Both the position numbers and the translations under genes were made by a program. Below the pieces are notes generated by a model. It did not search any database and was not told the DNA's origin. It saw only the letters and a program-made list of their open reading frames with translations. Below, one piece after another: positions 1-11,273 of a DNA stretch of 64,000 bases (position 1 is the stretch's first letter; every line of letters begins with the position of its first letter). The DNA comes from Streptomyces sp. OR43. GTDB lineage: Bacteria > Actinomycetota > Actinomycetes > Streptomycetales > Streptomycetaceae. The DNA lies in the NCBI RefSeq assembly GCF_008042275.1, contig NZ_RDBK01000043.1:3191517-3255516 (forward strand). The letters are read 5' to 3'.

Positions 1-57
1 TCTCCTCGGAGGGTGTGGGTGGGGTGGGGCGGCGGGCAGCAGGTGGTCGAGGCCGCT

Positions 58-1452
58 TCAGTCGGCGTCGGCCGCCAGGCGGTGGATCGCGGCCATCGGG
101 ACGGGCAGCCAGTCGGGCCGGTGCCGGGCCTCGTACAGCACCTCGTAGACCGCCTTGTCGGTCTCGTGGGCGCGCAGCAGCTCCGGTTCGTCGCGGGGGT
201 CGACGCCCGCGGCCTTGGCGTAGCCGTCGCAGTACGCGGTCCGGCAGCGCGCCGCCCAGGCGGCGTTCCAGGGGCGGTGCGAGCGGGCCGCGTAGTCGAA
301 GGAGCGGAGCATTCCGGCGATGTCGCGCACCGGTGGCTGCGGGCTGCGGCGCTCCGGGAGCGGGCGGGCCGGTTCGCCCTCGAAGTCGATCAGTGACCAG
401 AACCCGTCGGTGCCGCGCAGTGTCTGGCCGAGGTGGAGATCGCCGTGCACCCGCTGGGCGGGCCACCCGCGGCCCCGCTGGCCCAGGGCCGTGACGGCGT
501 CGAACGCGGCGCGCAGTCCGGGGACGTACGGCACCAGTGCGGGCACCGCGTGGGCGGCCGCCTCCAGGCGCCGCACCATCGCGGCGGCCAGTTCGTCGGT
601 CTGGGAGCGGCGCAGCGACGGTGTGGGCAGCGCGGCGGCCAGTGCGGTGTGCACCTCGGCGGTGGCCCGGCCCAGGGCGTGGGCCTCGTGCGTGAAGTCG
701 TCGCCCGCCGCCAGGGCGCGCAGCGCGAGTTGCCAGCCGTCCTCGGCACCCCGCAGATACGGCTGGAGCACGCCGAGCGTGAGGCGTTCCGGCGCGGCGG
801 CCTCGAACCACGCGACCGGCGCGGGAACGCGTCCGCAGCCCTGACGGGAGAGCGCGAGCGGCAGCTCCAGATCGGGGTTGGTACCCGGGAAGACCCGGCG
901 GAAGATTTTGAGGATGTAGGAGTCGCCGTACACGAGCGAGGAGTTGGACTGCTCGGTGTCCAGTACCCGGGGGGTCAGGGCGGCGGGGATCGGCTCGGCC
1001 CCCCGGCCGAAGCGCAGCACGCCGAGACCGCCGGGCGTGCGCAGCCGCTCCAGCAGCAGCGCGGCCAGGCGCCGGTCGTGCAGTCCCTCGTAGACGGTGC
1101 GGCCGGCCAGCGGTCCGTCCGTCACATGACCGATGAGCGCGGGCGCGAGGCGCGGGGGCAGGGCGGACCGTACGCCGAGCAGCAACTGGTAGCAGTCCGC
1201 CGGGGGCTGGTCCGCCATCGTGGGCTGATGGGCCCGTACCAGCAGGTGCAGGAGCCCCGGGCCCGTATCGACGGCGGCGGAGTCGACCGGCAGTATCTCG
1301 GTCGCCGAGACGAGCGAGAAGGCGGTGATGGGCCGCCCCTTGCCCGCGAACCACCGCTGCCGGGGCAGCCATTCGTGCAGCAGCGGTCCGAGAGACGGGA
1401 GCAGGGCTGTGCTGTTCGCCAGGGTGACCTGAGCGGATGCAGCCTCCGACAT
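58..1452 (-). CDS. mak: Maltokinase (Pep2/Mak)
   Basis: Predicted to phosphorylate maltose with ATP to maltose 1-phosphate, the donor used by GlgE, in the cytoplasm. The 464-residue protein has the aminoglycoside-phosphotransferase-like fold: the catalytic loop HGDLHLGQT lies at about residues 336-344 and the metal-binding IDFEGE at about 355-360. The ATG at 1452 is chosen because GGAAAGGA lies about 8 bases upstream; a longer frame up to 1605 has no such support. It is the third gene of glgE-treS-mak but is separated from treS by 228 bases holding a hairpin and an inverted repeat, so it may also have its own promoter. Downstream of its stop, bases 1-10 read on the minus strand give an AGGAGA ribosome site, suggesting another gene (probably glgB) just outside the window. 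Confidence 0.92.
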   Translation of the reverse strand: MSEAASAQVTLANSTALLPSLGPLLHEWLPRQRWFAGKGRPITAFSLVSATEILPVDSAAVDTGPGLLHLLVRAHQPTMADQPPADCYQLLLGVRSALPPRLAPALIGHVTDGPLAGRTVYEGLHDRRLAALLLERLRTPGGLGVLRFGRGAEPIPAALTPRVLDTEQSNSSLVYGDSYILKIFRRVFPGTNPDLELPLALSRQGCGRVPAPVAWFEAAAPERLTLGVLQPYLRGAEDGWQLALRALAAGDDFTHEAHALGRATAEVHTALAAALPTPSLRRSQTDELAAAMVRRLEAAAHAVPALVPYVPGLRAAFDAVTALGQRGRGWPAQRVHGDLHLGQTLRGTDGFWSLIDFEGEPARPLPERRSPQPPVRDIAGMLRSFDYAARSHRPWNAAWAARCRTAYCDGYAKAAGVDPRDEPELLRAHETDKAVYEVLYEARHRPDWLPVPMAAIHRLAADAD

Positions 1453-1599
1453 GGCATCGCGTCCTTTCCCCGGGCACACCACAGGATGCGAAGAGTGTCC
1501 CGGATTGCGGCTTTGGCTGTCCGGCTGTGCGGGACGTGTCGGGTCAGGATGGTCCGTACGGACTCGACTCGGGGTGATCGAAACGCCAGGAAGATCCAA

Positions 1600-1618
1600 G
1601 AACACTACGGAAGTGTTC
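1600..1618. promoter_or_regulatory. Inverted repeat upstream of mak
   Basis: Perfect 7-base inverted repeat GAACACT-ACGGA-AGTGTTC in the treS-mak gap, about 150 bases upstream of the mak start. Its size and symmetry suit a repressor operator; no regulator is identified. Confidence 0.35.
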
Positions 1619-1641
1619 GATATGGGAGGAAGCGTGCCCCG

Positions 1642-1667
1642 TGCGGGGCGGTGGAAACCGCCCCGCA
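1642..1667 (-). terminator. Hairpin after treS
   Basis: Perfect 11-bp stem TGCGGGGCGGT / ACCGCCCCGCA with a GGAA loop, 14 bases beyond the treS stop. It probably reduces transcription into mak or stabilises the glgE-treS transcript 3' end. No T tract follows, as is usual in Streptomyces. Confidence 0.5.
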
Positions 1668-1680
1668 GGTGCCGTTCCTC

Positions 1681-3383
<1,703 letters not shown>

Positions 3384-3387
<4 letters not shown>

Positions 3388-5555
3388 GGTGTGGGTGACC
3401 CTCCGGTCGGCGGGGACGGTCGCAGGACCGCGATGTGCGCGGGCGTGACGCCCGGTTCCAGGCGCACATAGAAGGTCCTGCCCCAGTGATAGGAATGGCC
3501 GGTGAGCTCGTCGCGCACCGGCACGCTCTCGTGCCGGTCGAGGCCGAGTTGCGGCATGTCCAACGAGACGGTCGCCTCCTGGGTGTGGTGCGGGTCGAGG
3601 TTGACGACCGTCAGAACGATGTTCGAACCGGAGCGCTTGCTGTACACGATCAGGGCGTCGTTGTCGGACGAGTGGAAGTGCACGTCACGCAGTTGCTGCA
3701 GCGCCGGGTTGCGGCGCCTGATCCGGTTGAGTGTGGTGATGAGCGGAGCCAGTGACCGGCCCTCGCGCTCGGCGGCTTCCCAGTCCCTGGGCCGGATCTC
3801 GTACTTCTCCGAGTCGAGGTACTCCTCACTGCCGTTGCGGACCGGGGTGTTCTCGCACAGCTCGTACCCCGCGTACACCCCCCAGGACGGGGAGAGGGTC
3901 GCCGCGAGCACCGCCCGTGCCTCGAAGGCCGGCCTGCCGCCTTCCTGGAGATAACCGGGAAGGATGTCGGGGGTGTTCACGAAGAAATTGGGCCTCATGA
4001 AGGAGGCCGATTCACCGGACAGTTCGGTCACGTAGTCCGTGATTTCCTGCCGGGTGTTGCGCCAGGTGAAATAGGTGTACGACTGCTGGAATCCGACGGT
4101 GGCCAGGGTGTGCATCATCGCGGGGCGGGTGAATGCCTCGGCCAGGAAGATCACGTCGGGGTCGGTGCGGTTGATGTCGGCGATCACCTTTTCCCAGAAG
4201 ATCACCGGCTTGGTGTGCGGATTGTCGACCCGGAAGATGCGTACGCCGTGATCCATCCAGAAGCGCAGGATGCGTACGGTCTCCGTGACGAGGCCCCGCA
4301 GATCCTTGTCGAAGGCGATCGGATAGATGTCCTGGTATTTCTTCGGCGGATTCTCCGCATAGGCGATCGTGCCGTCCGCCCGGTGATGGAACCACTCGGG
4401 ATGCTGCTTCACCCATGGATGGTCGGGCGAGCACTGGAGGGCGAAGTCCAGCGCGATCTCCATGCGCAGGGTGCGGGCCGCCTCGACGAAGTGGTCGAAG
4501 TCCTCCAGCGTGCCGAGATCCGGATGGACCGCGTCGTGACCGCCCTCCGCGGAACCGATCGCCCACGGCACACCCACGTCGTGCGCGGCGGGGGAGAGGG
4601 AGTTGTTGGGGCCCTTGCGGTGAGTGGTGCCGATGGGATGGATGGGCGGGAGGTAGACCACGTCGAAGCCCATGGCGGCGACGGCGGGCAGCCGTTCGGC
4701 CGCCGTGCGGAAGGTGCCGCTGATGATCCGGGGTGGCTTCGGGGCCGCGGCCGCCTTGCCCGTACGGCCCTTGCGGGGCGCCTTCACCGGCTCCACCCTG
4801 GCGCCCTCGGAGCGGGGGAACAGCTCGTACCAGGAGCCGAACAGCGCGCGCCTGCGCTCGACGACGAGCGGCTGCGGGCGGGACGCGGTGACCAGCTCAC
4901 GGAGGGGGTGCCGGGCCAGCGCGTCGCGCGCCTCGGGGGTGAGGGCCGCGGCCAGCCGGGCGGCGGCCGGCCGGGACTCGTCGCGCAGGCCGTCGACCGC
5001 CGCCAGCACCGCCTCGCGCCCGTCGCGCTTCGGCACGCCCTCGGCGGCCCGCTCGTACAGCTCGGCGCCCTCCGCCAGGACCAGCGCGGTGTCGATCCCC
5101 GCCGGGATCTTGATCTTCGCCGCGTGCAGCCAGGTGGACACCGGATCGCTCCAGCCCTCGACCTTGTACGTCCAGCGGCCCTCGGCGTCCGGAGTCACGT
5201 CGGCGCCCCAGCGGTCGGTGCCCGGAGCGAGCTCGCGCATCGGCGTCCACGGTCCGGGGCGCCCGCTCGGGCTCCGCAGGACGACGTTGGCCGCCACCGC
5301 GTCATGACCCTCGCGGAAGACGGTCGCGGTGACCTGGAAGGTTTCGCCGGCGACCGCCTTGGCGGGCCTTCTGCCGCAGTCGACCAGCGGGCGGACGTCG
5401 AGGACGGGAATGCGACCGATCATGAAATCACCTGGGGACTGGAGCTCGGACTCGGCAGGGCGCGAACCGGGCGCGGACGGCTGAACGCGTACGCCGCGAT
5501 GGTGGGGTTCGGTCCTTTCTAGCTGCTCCGTCGACGACTGATGGGGTGTGGGCAT
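3384..5555 (-). CDS. glgE: Alpha-1,4-glucan:maltose-1-phosphate maltosyltransferase
   Basis: Transfers maltosyl units from maltose 1-phosphate to the non-reducing end of alpha-1,4-glucan. The 723-residue protein has an N-terminal beta domain (GRIPVLDVRP near residues 47-56), a GH13 barrel with nucleophile Asp444 (FRVDNPHTKP) and acid/base Glu473 (FLAEAFTRP), and a C-terminal beta domain. The ATG at 5555 follows AGGAG at good spacing and its first residues resemble the S. coelicolor enzyme as I recall it; an internal ATG at 5423 is the alternative. It is about 50 residues longer than that enzyme, partly through a Lys/Arg/Ala/Pro-rich insertion at about residues 254-278. First gene of the operon with treS and mak, divergent from glgP. 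Confidence 0.96.
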
Positions 5556-6189
5556 GGCCGCTCCTGTCCGCGTTCACTCGAATGGCACTCGAATGGATGA
5601 GGTAGGGGGTCCGGTGCACGGGTGTGGACCGAATGCGTGTGTCGTCCGTACCGATTGCATACGAACCGGGAGCGGATCGCCGGTGGACAGCGGATGCATC
5701 GTGCGGGGACGGTTACGGATCGCCTTCCGCTCTCATCCGAATGCAGTCGTTCCGGGTACCGGAGAAGCCTTCCCACGGATCTCGGTAGGCCAATCCGGTG
5801 GTGTGTTAACTACTCGGGCGTATCTGTGAAGGTTCGAATGCGCCGGGCTCGACCGCGCGTACGCGGGATTGCGGGGAACCGGCGTACGCGGGGCGGTACC
5901 GGTGCCACAGGGCAGCTTTCCCTGTGGCGCGAAGCCCCACAAGGCCACACGAGGGGAGGGAATCGGCCATAACGCCTGTGACGGATGTGTCTGGATCTGC
6001 GGATGGTGCGGGACGGACCCGGGAGGGACCGGCGGTGGGGGCGGTCGGACCATCAGGGGTCGCACCACCCGCCCCGGCCGCGCGCCGTGGCTGCGGCGCA
6101 CCGCGCACCGCTACCGTCGAGGGTGACGGAGCGGCGCACACAGCGGTGCGTCCGCTCGGATTCGTACGTCCCCTGTAAAGGTGGAATAC
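5556..6189. promoter_or_regulatory. Divergent glgE/glgP control region
   Basis: A 634-base gene-free stretch between two divergently transcribed glucan genes; it must hold both promoters. Visible structure: a tandem 11-base repeat CACTCGAATGG at 5575-5596 next to the glgE ribosome site, two GCGTACGCGGG copies 25 bases apart (5857-5867 and 5882-5892), and a 9-bp hairpin at 5904-5928. Frames read through here are composition shadows. Confidence 0.6.
5904..5928. promoter_or_regulatory. Hairpin in the glgE/glgP intergenic region
   Basis: Perfect stem GCCACAGGG / CCCTGTGGC with a 7-base loop, about 260 bases upstream of glgP. It could attenuate the glgP leader or bind a regulator. Confidence 0.35.
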
Positions 6190-8793
6190 GTGAAGGCCAT
6201 TCGTCGATTCACCGTGCGTCCCGTCCTCCCCGATCCCCTTCAACCGCTCAGCGACCTGGCGCGCAACCTGCGCTGGTCCTGGCACACCGAGACCCGAGAG
6301 CTCTTCCAGGCCGTCGACCCGGTGGCCGGCCGGACGCCGGAGTGCGATCCCGTGCGCCTGCTCGGCGCCGTGTCCGCCGGACGCCTGGCCGAGCTGGCCC
6401 GGGACGAGCAGTTCCTGCACCGGCTCAGCGAGATGTCCGCCGACCTCCGGGAGTACCTGGAGGGCCCCCGGTGGTACCAGGAGCAACGTGCCCGGGGCGA
6501 CGGGCTCCCCGCCGCCATCGCCTACTTCTCGCCCGAGTTCGGAGTGACGGCGGCCCTGCCGCAGTACTCCGGCGGACTCGGCATCCTCGCCGGAGACCAT
6601 CTGAAGGCCGCCAGCGACCTGGGCGTCCCCCTCGTCGGCGTCGGCCTGCTCTACCGCCACGGCTACTTCCGCCAGAGCCTGTCGCGCGACGGCTGGCAGC
6701 AGGAGCGCTACCCCGTCCTCGACCCGAACGAACTGCCGCTCACGCTCGTGCGCGAAACCGACGGGACGCCCAGCCAGGTCGTCCTGTCCCTCCCCGGCGG
6801 CCGCTCCCTGCACGCCCAGATCTGGCAGGCCCAGGTCGGCCGGGTACCGCTGCTCATGCTCGACTCCGACGTCGAGGACAACGCCCCGCTCGAACGCGAG
6901 GTCACCGACCGCCTCTACGGCGGCGGCAGCGAGCACCGGCTGCTCCAGGAGATGCTGCTCGGCATCGGCGGCGTACGCGCGGTACGGACCTACTGCCGGC
7001 TCACCGGCCACCCCGACCCCGAGGTCTTCCACACCAACGAGGGGCACGCCGGCTTCCTCGGCCTCGAACGCATCCGCGAGCTCTCCGGAACCGGCCTCGA
7101 CTTCGACTCCGCGGTGGAGTCCGTCCGCGCCGGCACCGTCTTCACCACCCACACCCCGGTCCCGGCCGGTATCGACCGCTTCGACCGCGACCTGGTCGCC
7201 CGACACTTCGGCGACGACGGCGAACTGCCCGGCGTCGCGGCCGACCGCATCCTGCACCTGGGCACGGAGACGTACGCCGGCGGCGACCCCGGCGTCTTCA
7301 ACATGGCGGTCATGGGGCTCCGGCTCGCCCAGCGCGCCAACGGCGTCTCCACCCTGCACGGCGCTGTCAGCCGCGAGATGTTCGCCGGACTCTGGCCGGG
7401 CTTCGACCCGCCCGAGGTCCCCATCACCTCCGTCACCAACGGGGTCCACGCACCCACCTGGGTCGCCCCCGAGGTCTACCGGCTGCGCACCGAGTCAGGG
7501 GGCACCCCCGGCCGGTGGGACTCCGTCGCGCAGATCCCCGACCGGCAGCTCTGGGACCTGCGCCGCACCCTGCGCGAACAACTGGTCACCGAAGTGCGGG
7601 AGCGGCTGCGCGCCTCCTGGCTGACCCGCGGCGCACAGGCCGCCGAACTCGGCTGGATCGACGGCGTGCTGGACCCCGGCGTGCTCACCATCGGCTTCGC
7701 CCGCCGGGTGCCCTCGTACAAGCGGCTGACGCTGATGCTGCGCGACCGGGACCGGCTGCGGGCGCTGCTCCTGCACCCCGAGCGCCCGGTCCAGATCGTC
7801 GTGGCGGGCAAGGCGCACCCGGCCGACGACAGCGGGAAGCGCCTGGTGCAGGAGCTGGTCCGGTTCGCCGACGACCCACGGGTCCGCCACCGCATCGTCT
7901 TCCTGCCCGACTACGGGATGGCGATGGCCCAGAAGCTCTACCCGGGCTGCGACGTCTGGCTGAACAACCCGCTGCGCCCGCTGGAGGCCTGCGGTACGAG
8001 CGGGATGAAGGCGGCGCTCAACGGCTGCCTCAACCTGTCCGTCCTCGACGGCTGGTGGGACGAGTGGTTCGAGCCGGACTTCGGCTGGGCCATCCCGACG
8101 GCCGACGGATCCGCGCTGGACGAGGACCGGCGCGACGATCTGGAGGCGAACGCCCTCTACGAGCTGATCGAGGACCGGGTCGCGCCGCGCTTCTACGACC
8201 AGGGCGAGGAGGGACTTCCCGGACGCTGGATCGAGATGGTCCGCTCCACCCTGGGCACGCTGGGCCCCAAGGTGCTGGCCGACCGGATGGTCCGGGAGTA
8301 CGTGGAGCGGCTGTACGCCCCCGCGGCGCAGGCCCGGCGCACGCTGGATCCCGCCGCGGCGCGGGAGCTCGCCGGCTGGAAGGCCAGGGTACGGGCGGCC
8401 TGGCCCCGGGTGGCCGTCGACCATGTCGAGGCGGTGACGCCCACCGCGCCGGGCGGCTCGGCCGAACTGGGCGCCACGCTGGCGCTGCGGGTCCGGATCA
8501 GCCTCGGGGCGCTGGAGCCGGACGACGTGGAGGTACAGGCGGTGGCCGGCCGCGTCGACTCCGCCGACGCGATCTCCGACGCCCAGGTCTTCCCGCTGAA
8601 ACCGGCGGGCGGCCAGGACCTGGAGGGCCGCTGGCTGTACGACGGCCCGCTCGCCCTCGACCGCACCGGTCCGTACGGCTACACCGTGCGGGTGCTGCCG
8701 GCCCACCGGCTGCTGGCCACGGGTGCCGAACTCGGCCTGGTCGCCCAGCCGACGGAGGCGACGGGTGAGGGCGCGGGTGTGCTGATGCGCTGA
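6190..8793 (+). CDS. glgP: Alpha-glucan phosphorylase
   Basis: Releases glucose 1-phosphate from alpha-1,4-glucan by phosphorolysis. The 867-residue protein belongs to the actinobacterial alpha-glucan phosphorylase group. The pyridoxal-phosphate site ACGTSGMKAALNG places the cofactor lysine at residue 607, and the upstream GFARRVPSYKR and KAHPADD segments match phosphorylase motifs. The GTG at 6190 is preferred because AAAGGTGG stands just upstream and the family normally begins MKAIRRFTV; a GTG at 6181 would add three residues. Single gene divergent from glgE and ended by a strong hairpin at 8801-8839. With GlgE and GlgX it gives both synthesis and breakdown of the same polymer. Confidence 0.95.
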   Translation: MKAIRRFTVRPVLPDPLQPLSDLARNLRWSWHTETRELFQAVDPVAGRTPECDPVRLLGAVSAGRLAELARDEQFLHRLSEMSADLREYLEGPRWYQEQRARGDGLPAAIAYFSPEFGVTAALPQYSGGLGILAGDHLKAASDLGVPLVGVGLLYRHGYFRQSLSRDGWQQERYPVLDPNELPLTLVRETDGTPSQVVLSLPGGRSLHAQIWQAQVGRVPLLMLDSDVEDNAPLEREVTDRLYGGGSEHRLLQEMLLGIGGVRAVRTYCRLTGHPDPEVFHTNEGHAGFLGLERIRELSGTGLDFDSAVESVRAGTVFTTHTPVPAGIDRFDRDLVARHFGDDGELPGVAADRILHLGTETYAGGDPGVFNMAVMGLRLAQRANGVSTLHGAVSREMFAGLWPGFDPPEVPITSVTNGVHAPTWVAPEVYRLRTESGGTPGRWDSVAQIPDRQLWDLRRTLREQLVTEVRERLRASWLTRGAQAAELGWIDGVLDPGVLTIGFARRVPSYKRLTLMLRDRDRLRALLLHPERPVQIVVAGKAHPADDSGKRLVQELVRFADDPRVRHRIVFLPDYGMAMAQKLYPGCDVWLNNPLRPLEACGTSGMKAALNGCLNLSVLDGWWDEWFEPDFGWAIPTADGSALDEDRRDDLEANALYELIEDRVAPRFYDQGEEGLPGRWIEMVRSTLGTLGPKVLADRMVREYVERLYAPAAQARRTLDPAAARELAGWKARVRAAWPRVAVDHVEAVTPTAPGGSAELGATLALRVRISLGALEPDDVEVQAVAGRVDSADAISDAQVFPLKPAGGQDLEGRWLYDGPLALDRTGPYGYTVRVLPAHRLLATGAELGLVAQPTEATGEGAGVLMR

Positions 8794-8800
8794 ACCGCAC

Positions 8801-8839
8801 GCAGCCGCCCGGGAGGAGTGATCTCTCCCGGGCGGCTGC
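8801..8839. terminator. Bidirectional terminator between glgP and the metalloprotease
   Basis: Perfect 15-bp stem GCAGCCGCCCGGGAG / CTCCCGGGCGGCTGC with a 9-base loop, placed between two convergent genes. Confidence 0.85.
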
Positions 8840-8896
8840 CGTATCAGGTGCGCGTCATGCGGTGGTGCTGCCTTCGGAAGGCCCTGAGGCCAGGGC

Positions 8897-10927
8897 TCAG
8901 AAGGTGAGCTTGAAGCTGTTGATCTTGCCGGTGTCGCCCGAGTAGACGTCCTGGACCTTCAGCTTCCAGGTGCCGTTCGCCACCTCCGAGGAGGCGTTGA
9001 CGGTGTACGTCGTCTTGACGTTGTCCACCGAGTCGCTCGACGAGGAGTTCTTCAGGCGGTAGGCGGTGCCGTCCGGGGCGACCAGGTCGATGACCAGGTC
9101 ACCGCGGTAGGTGTGGGTGATGTCCACGCCGACCTTGAGGGTGCTGGGGGCGTTGCCGGTGCGGCCGGTGACGGTGACCGAGCTGGTGACGGCCGCACCG
9201 CTGTCCGGGATGGAGACGGCCGTGGCGTTCTCGAAGACCGTGCCGCCGGGGTCGGTGCCGCCGGGACGGGTACCGACGTTGATGCCGGCCCAGGCGTTGG
9301 CGACGGCGGTGTACTCGGCGCTCGTCGTGCCGTACAGCTCGCCGGCCGCGGCGAGCGTGCCCGTGCGGGCGGCCGCGTAGTTGGTCGTGGAGGTGAACTT
9401 GGTGGTGAGCGCCTTGAACCAGATCAGCGCGGCCTTGTCGCGGCCGATGCCGGTCACCGGCAGGCCGTCGGAGGTCGGGGAGTCGTAGGAGACGCCGTTG
9501 ATGGTCTTGGCGCCGCTTCCCTCCGAGAGGAGGTAGAAGAAGTGGTTGGCCGGGCCCGACGAGTAGTGCACGTCGACGTTTCCGATGCCGGAGTACCAGG
9601 CGTCCTTGGACGCGCCGTCCTTGCTCGGCTTGTCCTGGTAGCGCAGCGGGGTGCCGTCGCCGTTGATGTCGATCTTCTCACCGATGAGGTAGTCGCCCTT
9701 GTCGGTGGTGTTGTTCGCGTAGAACTCGACGGCGGTGGCGAAGATGTCGCTGGTCGCCTCGTTCAGGCCACCGGACTCACCGCTGTAGTTCAGGTCCGCG
9801 GTGTTGGAGGTGACGCCGTGCGTCATCTCGTGCGCGGCCACGTCCAGCGCGGTCAGCGGGGAGGCGTTGCCGCTGCCGTCGCCGTACGTCATGCAGAAGC
9901 AGCTGTCGTCCCAGAAGGCGTTGACGTAGTTGTTGCCGTAGTGGACGCGGGAGTACGCGCCGACGCCGTCGCCCTTGATGCCGTTGCGGCCGTGGACGTT
10001 CTTGTAGTAGTCCCACGTCTCGGCCGCGCCGTAGTGGGCGTCCGCCGCCGCGGTCTCCGCGTTCGAGGCGAGGCCGTTGCCCCAGACGTCGTCGGAGCCG
10101 GAGAAGAGGGTGCCCGTGCCGGACGTGCCGTGGTTCAGGTTGTACGTCTTGTGGTTGCCGCGGGTGGTGTCGGTCAGCGTGTACGACGGGGCGGTGCCCA
10201 GCGTGACCTGCCCGCTGTACTCCGTGTTGCCGACGCCGTTCTCGATGGCCTGCCACTCGTAGAGCTTCGCTCCGGAGGTGGCGTCGGTGATGACGTGGAG
10301 GGCGTTCGGGGTGCCGTCCTCCTGGAGTCCGCCGACCACGGTCTCGTAGGCGAGCTGCGGGGTGCCCGACGCCATCCAGATGACCTTGCGGGGCGCCTTG
10401 TCCGCCGCGGTCTTCGACGAACCGTCCGCCTTGGCGAGGCCGACGGCCTGCTTCTCGGCGGTCGCCGGGGCCACGTCCGCGGTCAGGTCGACGGCCTTGA
10501 GCTGCGCCGAGGTGGTCCTGGACGCCTTGGTGACGCTCTTGGTCGCGCCGGACTTCGACTCCTGGACGACCAGGTCGCCGCCGAGGACGGGGAGGCCGCC
10601 GAAGGTGCGCTCGTAACGGGTGTGCGTGGTGCCGTCGTTGTCCTGGATGACGTCCTTGACGACGAGCTTCTCCTGCGAGCCGAGCCCGAGCTTCGCGGCC
10701 GCGGCCGAGGTGCCGGCGCTCGCTTCGCGGATCAGCTCGGCCCGCTGCGAGGGCGAGAGCTGCTTGGCCAGTGCGCCGGGATTGGGCTGTGAGGCCGAGG
10801 GGGCGGCCTGGGCGGCACCACCGGGTGTGGCGGTGGCGGTGCCGGTCTGGACTCCTACGGCGAGGAGGGCTGCTGCGGCTATCAGAGCGCCGGTCGCGGT
10901 GGTACGACGGCTGAGCGTGGATCTCAC
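8897..10927 (-). CDS. Secreted M4 (thermolysin-like) zinc metalloprotease with C-terminal P-domain
   Basis: An exported neutral protease of 676 residues. In order: Sec signal peptide (basic RRTTATG, then a hydrophobic stretch ending near residue 33), FTP/PepSY-type propeptide to roughly residue 200, then the M4 catalytic domain with HEMTH at 366-370 and the third zinc ligand in GGLNEATSD about 20 residues later. After a Gly/Pro linker (GTRPGGTDPGGT) comes a proprotein-convertase-type P-domain (about 570-676, with HTYRGDLVIDLVAPDG). The GTG at 10927 has AGAAGGAG 6 bases upstream. Single gene, probably extracellular nutrient protease; the P-domain likely aids folding or substrate binding. Family assignment is secure, physiological substrate unknown. 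Confidence 0.93.
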   Translation of the reverse strand: MRSTLSRRTTATGALIAAAALLAVGVQTGTATATPGGAAQAAPSASQPNPGALAKQLSPSQRAELIREASAGTSAAAAKLGLGSQEKLVVKDVIQDNDGTTHTRYERTFGGLPVLGGDLVVQESKSGATKSVTKASRTTSAQLKAVDLTADVAPATAEKQAVGLAKADGSSKTAADKAPRKVIWMASGTPQLAYETVVGGLQEDGTPNALHVITDATSGAKLYEWQAIENGVGNTEYSGQVTLGTAPSYTLTDTTRGNHKTYNLNHGTSGTGTLFSGSDDVWGNGLASNAETAAADAHYGAAETWDYYKNVHGRNGIKGDGVGAYSRVHYGNNYVNAFWDDSCFCMTYGDGSGNASPLTALDVAAHEMTHGVTSNTADLNYSGESGGLNEATSDIFATAVEFYANNTTDKGDYLIGEKIDINGDGTPLRYQDKPSKDGASKDAWYSGIGNVDVHYSSGPANHFFYLLSEGSGAKTINGVSYDSPTSDGLPVTGIGRDKAALIWFKALTTKFTSTTNYAAARTGTLAAAGELYGTTSAEYTAVANAWAGINVGTRPGGTDPGGTVFENATAVSIPDSGAAVTSSVTVTGRTGNAPSTLKVGVDITHTYRGDLVIDLVAPDGTAYRLKNSSSSDSVDNVKTTYTVNASSEVANGTWKLKVQDVYSGDTGKINSFKLTF

Positions 10928-11273
10928 GCGGACTCCTTCTGCGAGGGGGGTACCGGCGGCCGGGGAAGCCGTCCGGGCAGAGCAAGCAGTGCGCAGAACG
11001 GGGTGAACAGTGTCAGCAGAAGGCGTTGTCTGTCAGGACCGCGTCAACAAGTTGGCCGGAATTCGTCCGTTGCAGGAATAGTCGTGTTCGTTAAGCGGAC
11101 GTTTCGCCGATCATTGCCGCGAGATCACACGGGGGCCCGGAAGCCCAAACGCGCAGGGGGAGTTGAGGTTGTGTCCGCACGTGACGTGTACGACGGGAAC
11201 GTGAAGGGGCGCGCAGGTCCCACCAGGCGAGACGGCTGCGCACTGTGGCGCGTTCCGCGCCCCCGCGCCGCCC
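10928..11273. other. Intergenic region upstream of the metalloprotease
   Basis: About 346 bases between the metalloprotease start and the end of the ABC exporter operon. It must hold the protease promoter and the exporter terminator. Apart from the protease ribosome site (about 10933-10938) I see no convincing element or small gene. Confidence 0.5.
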
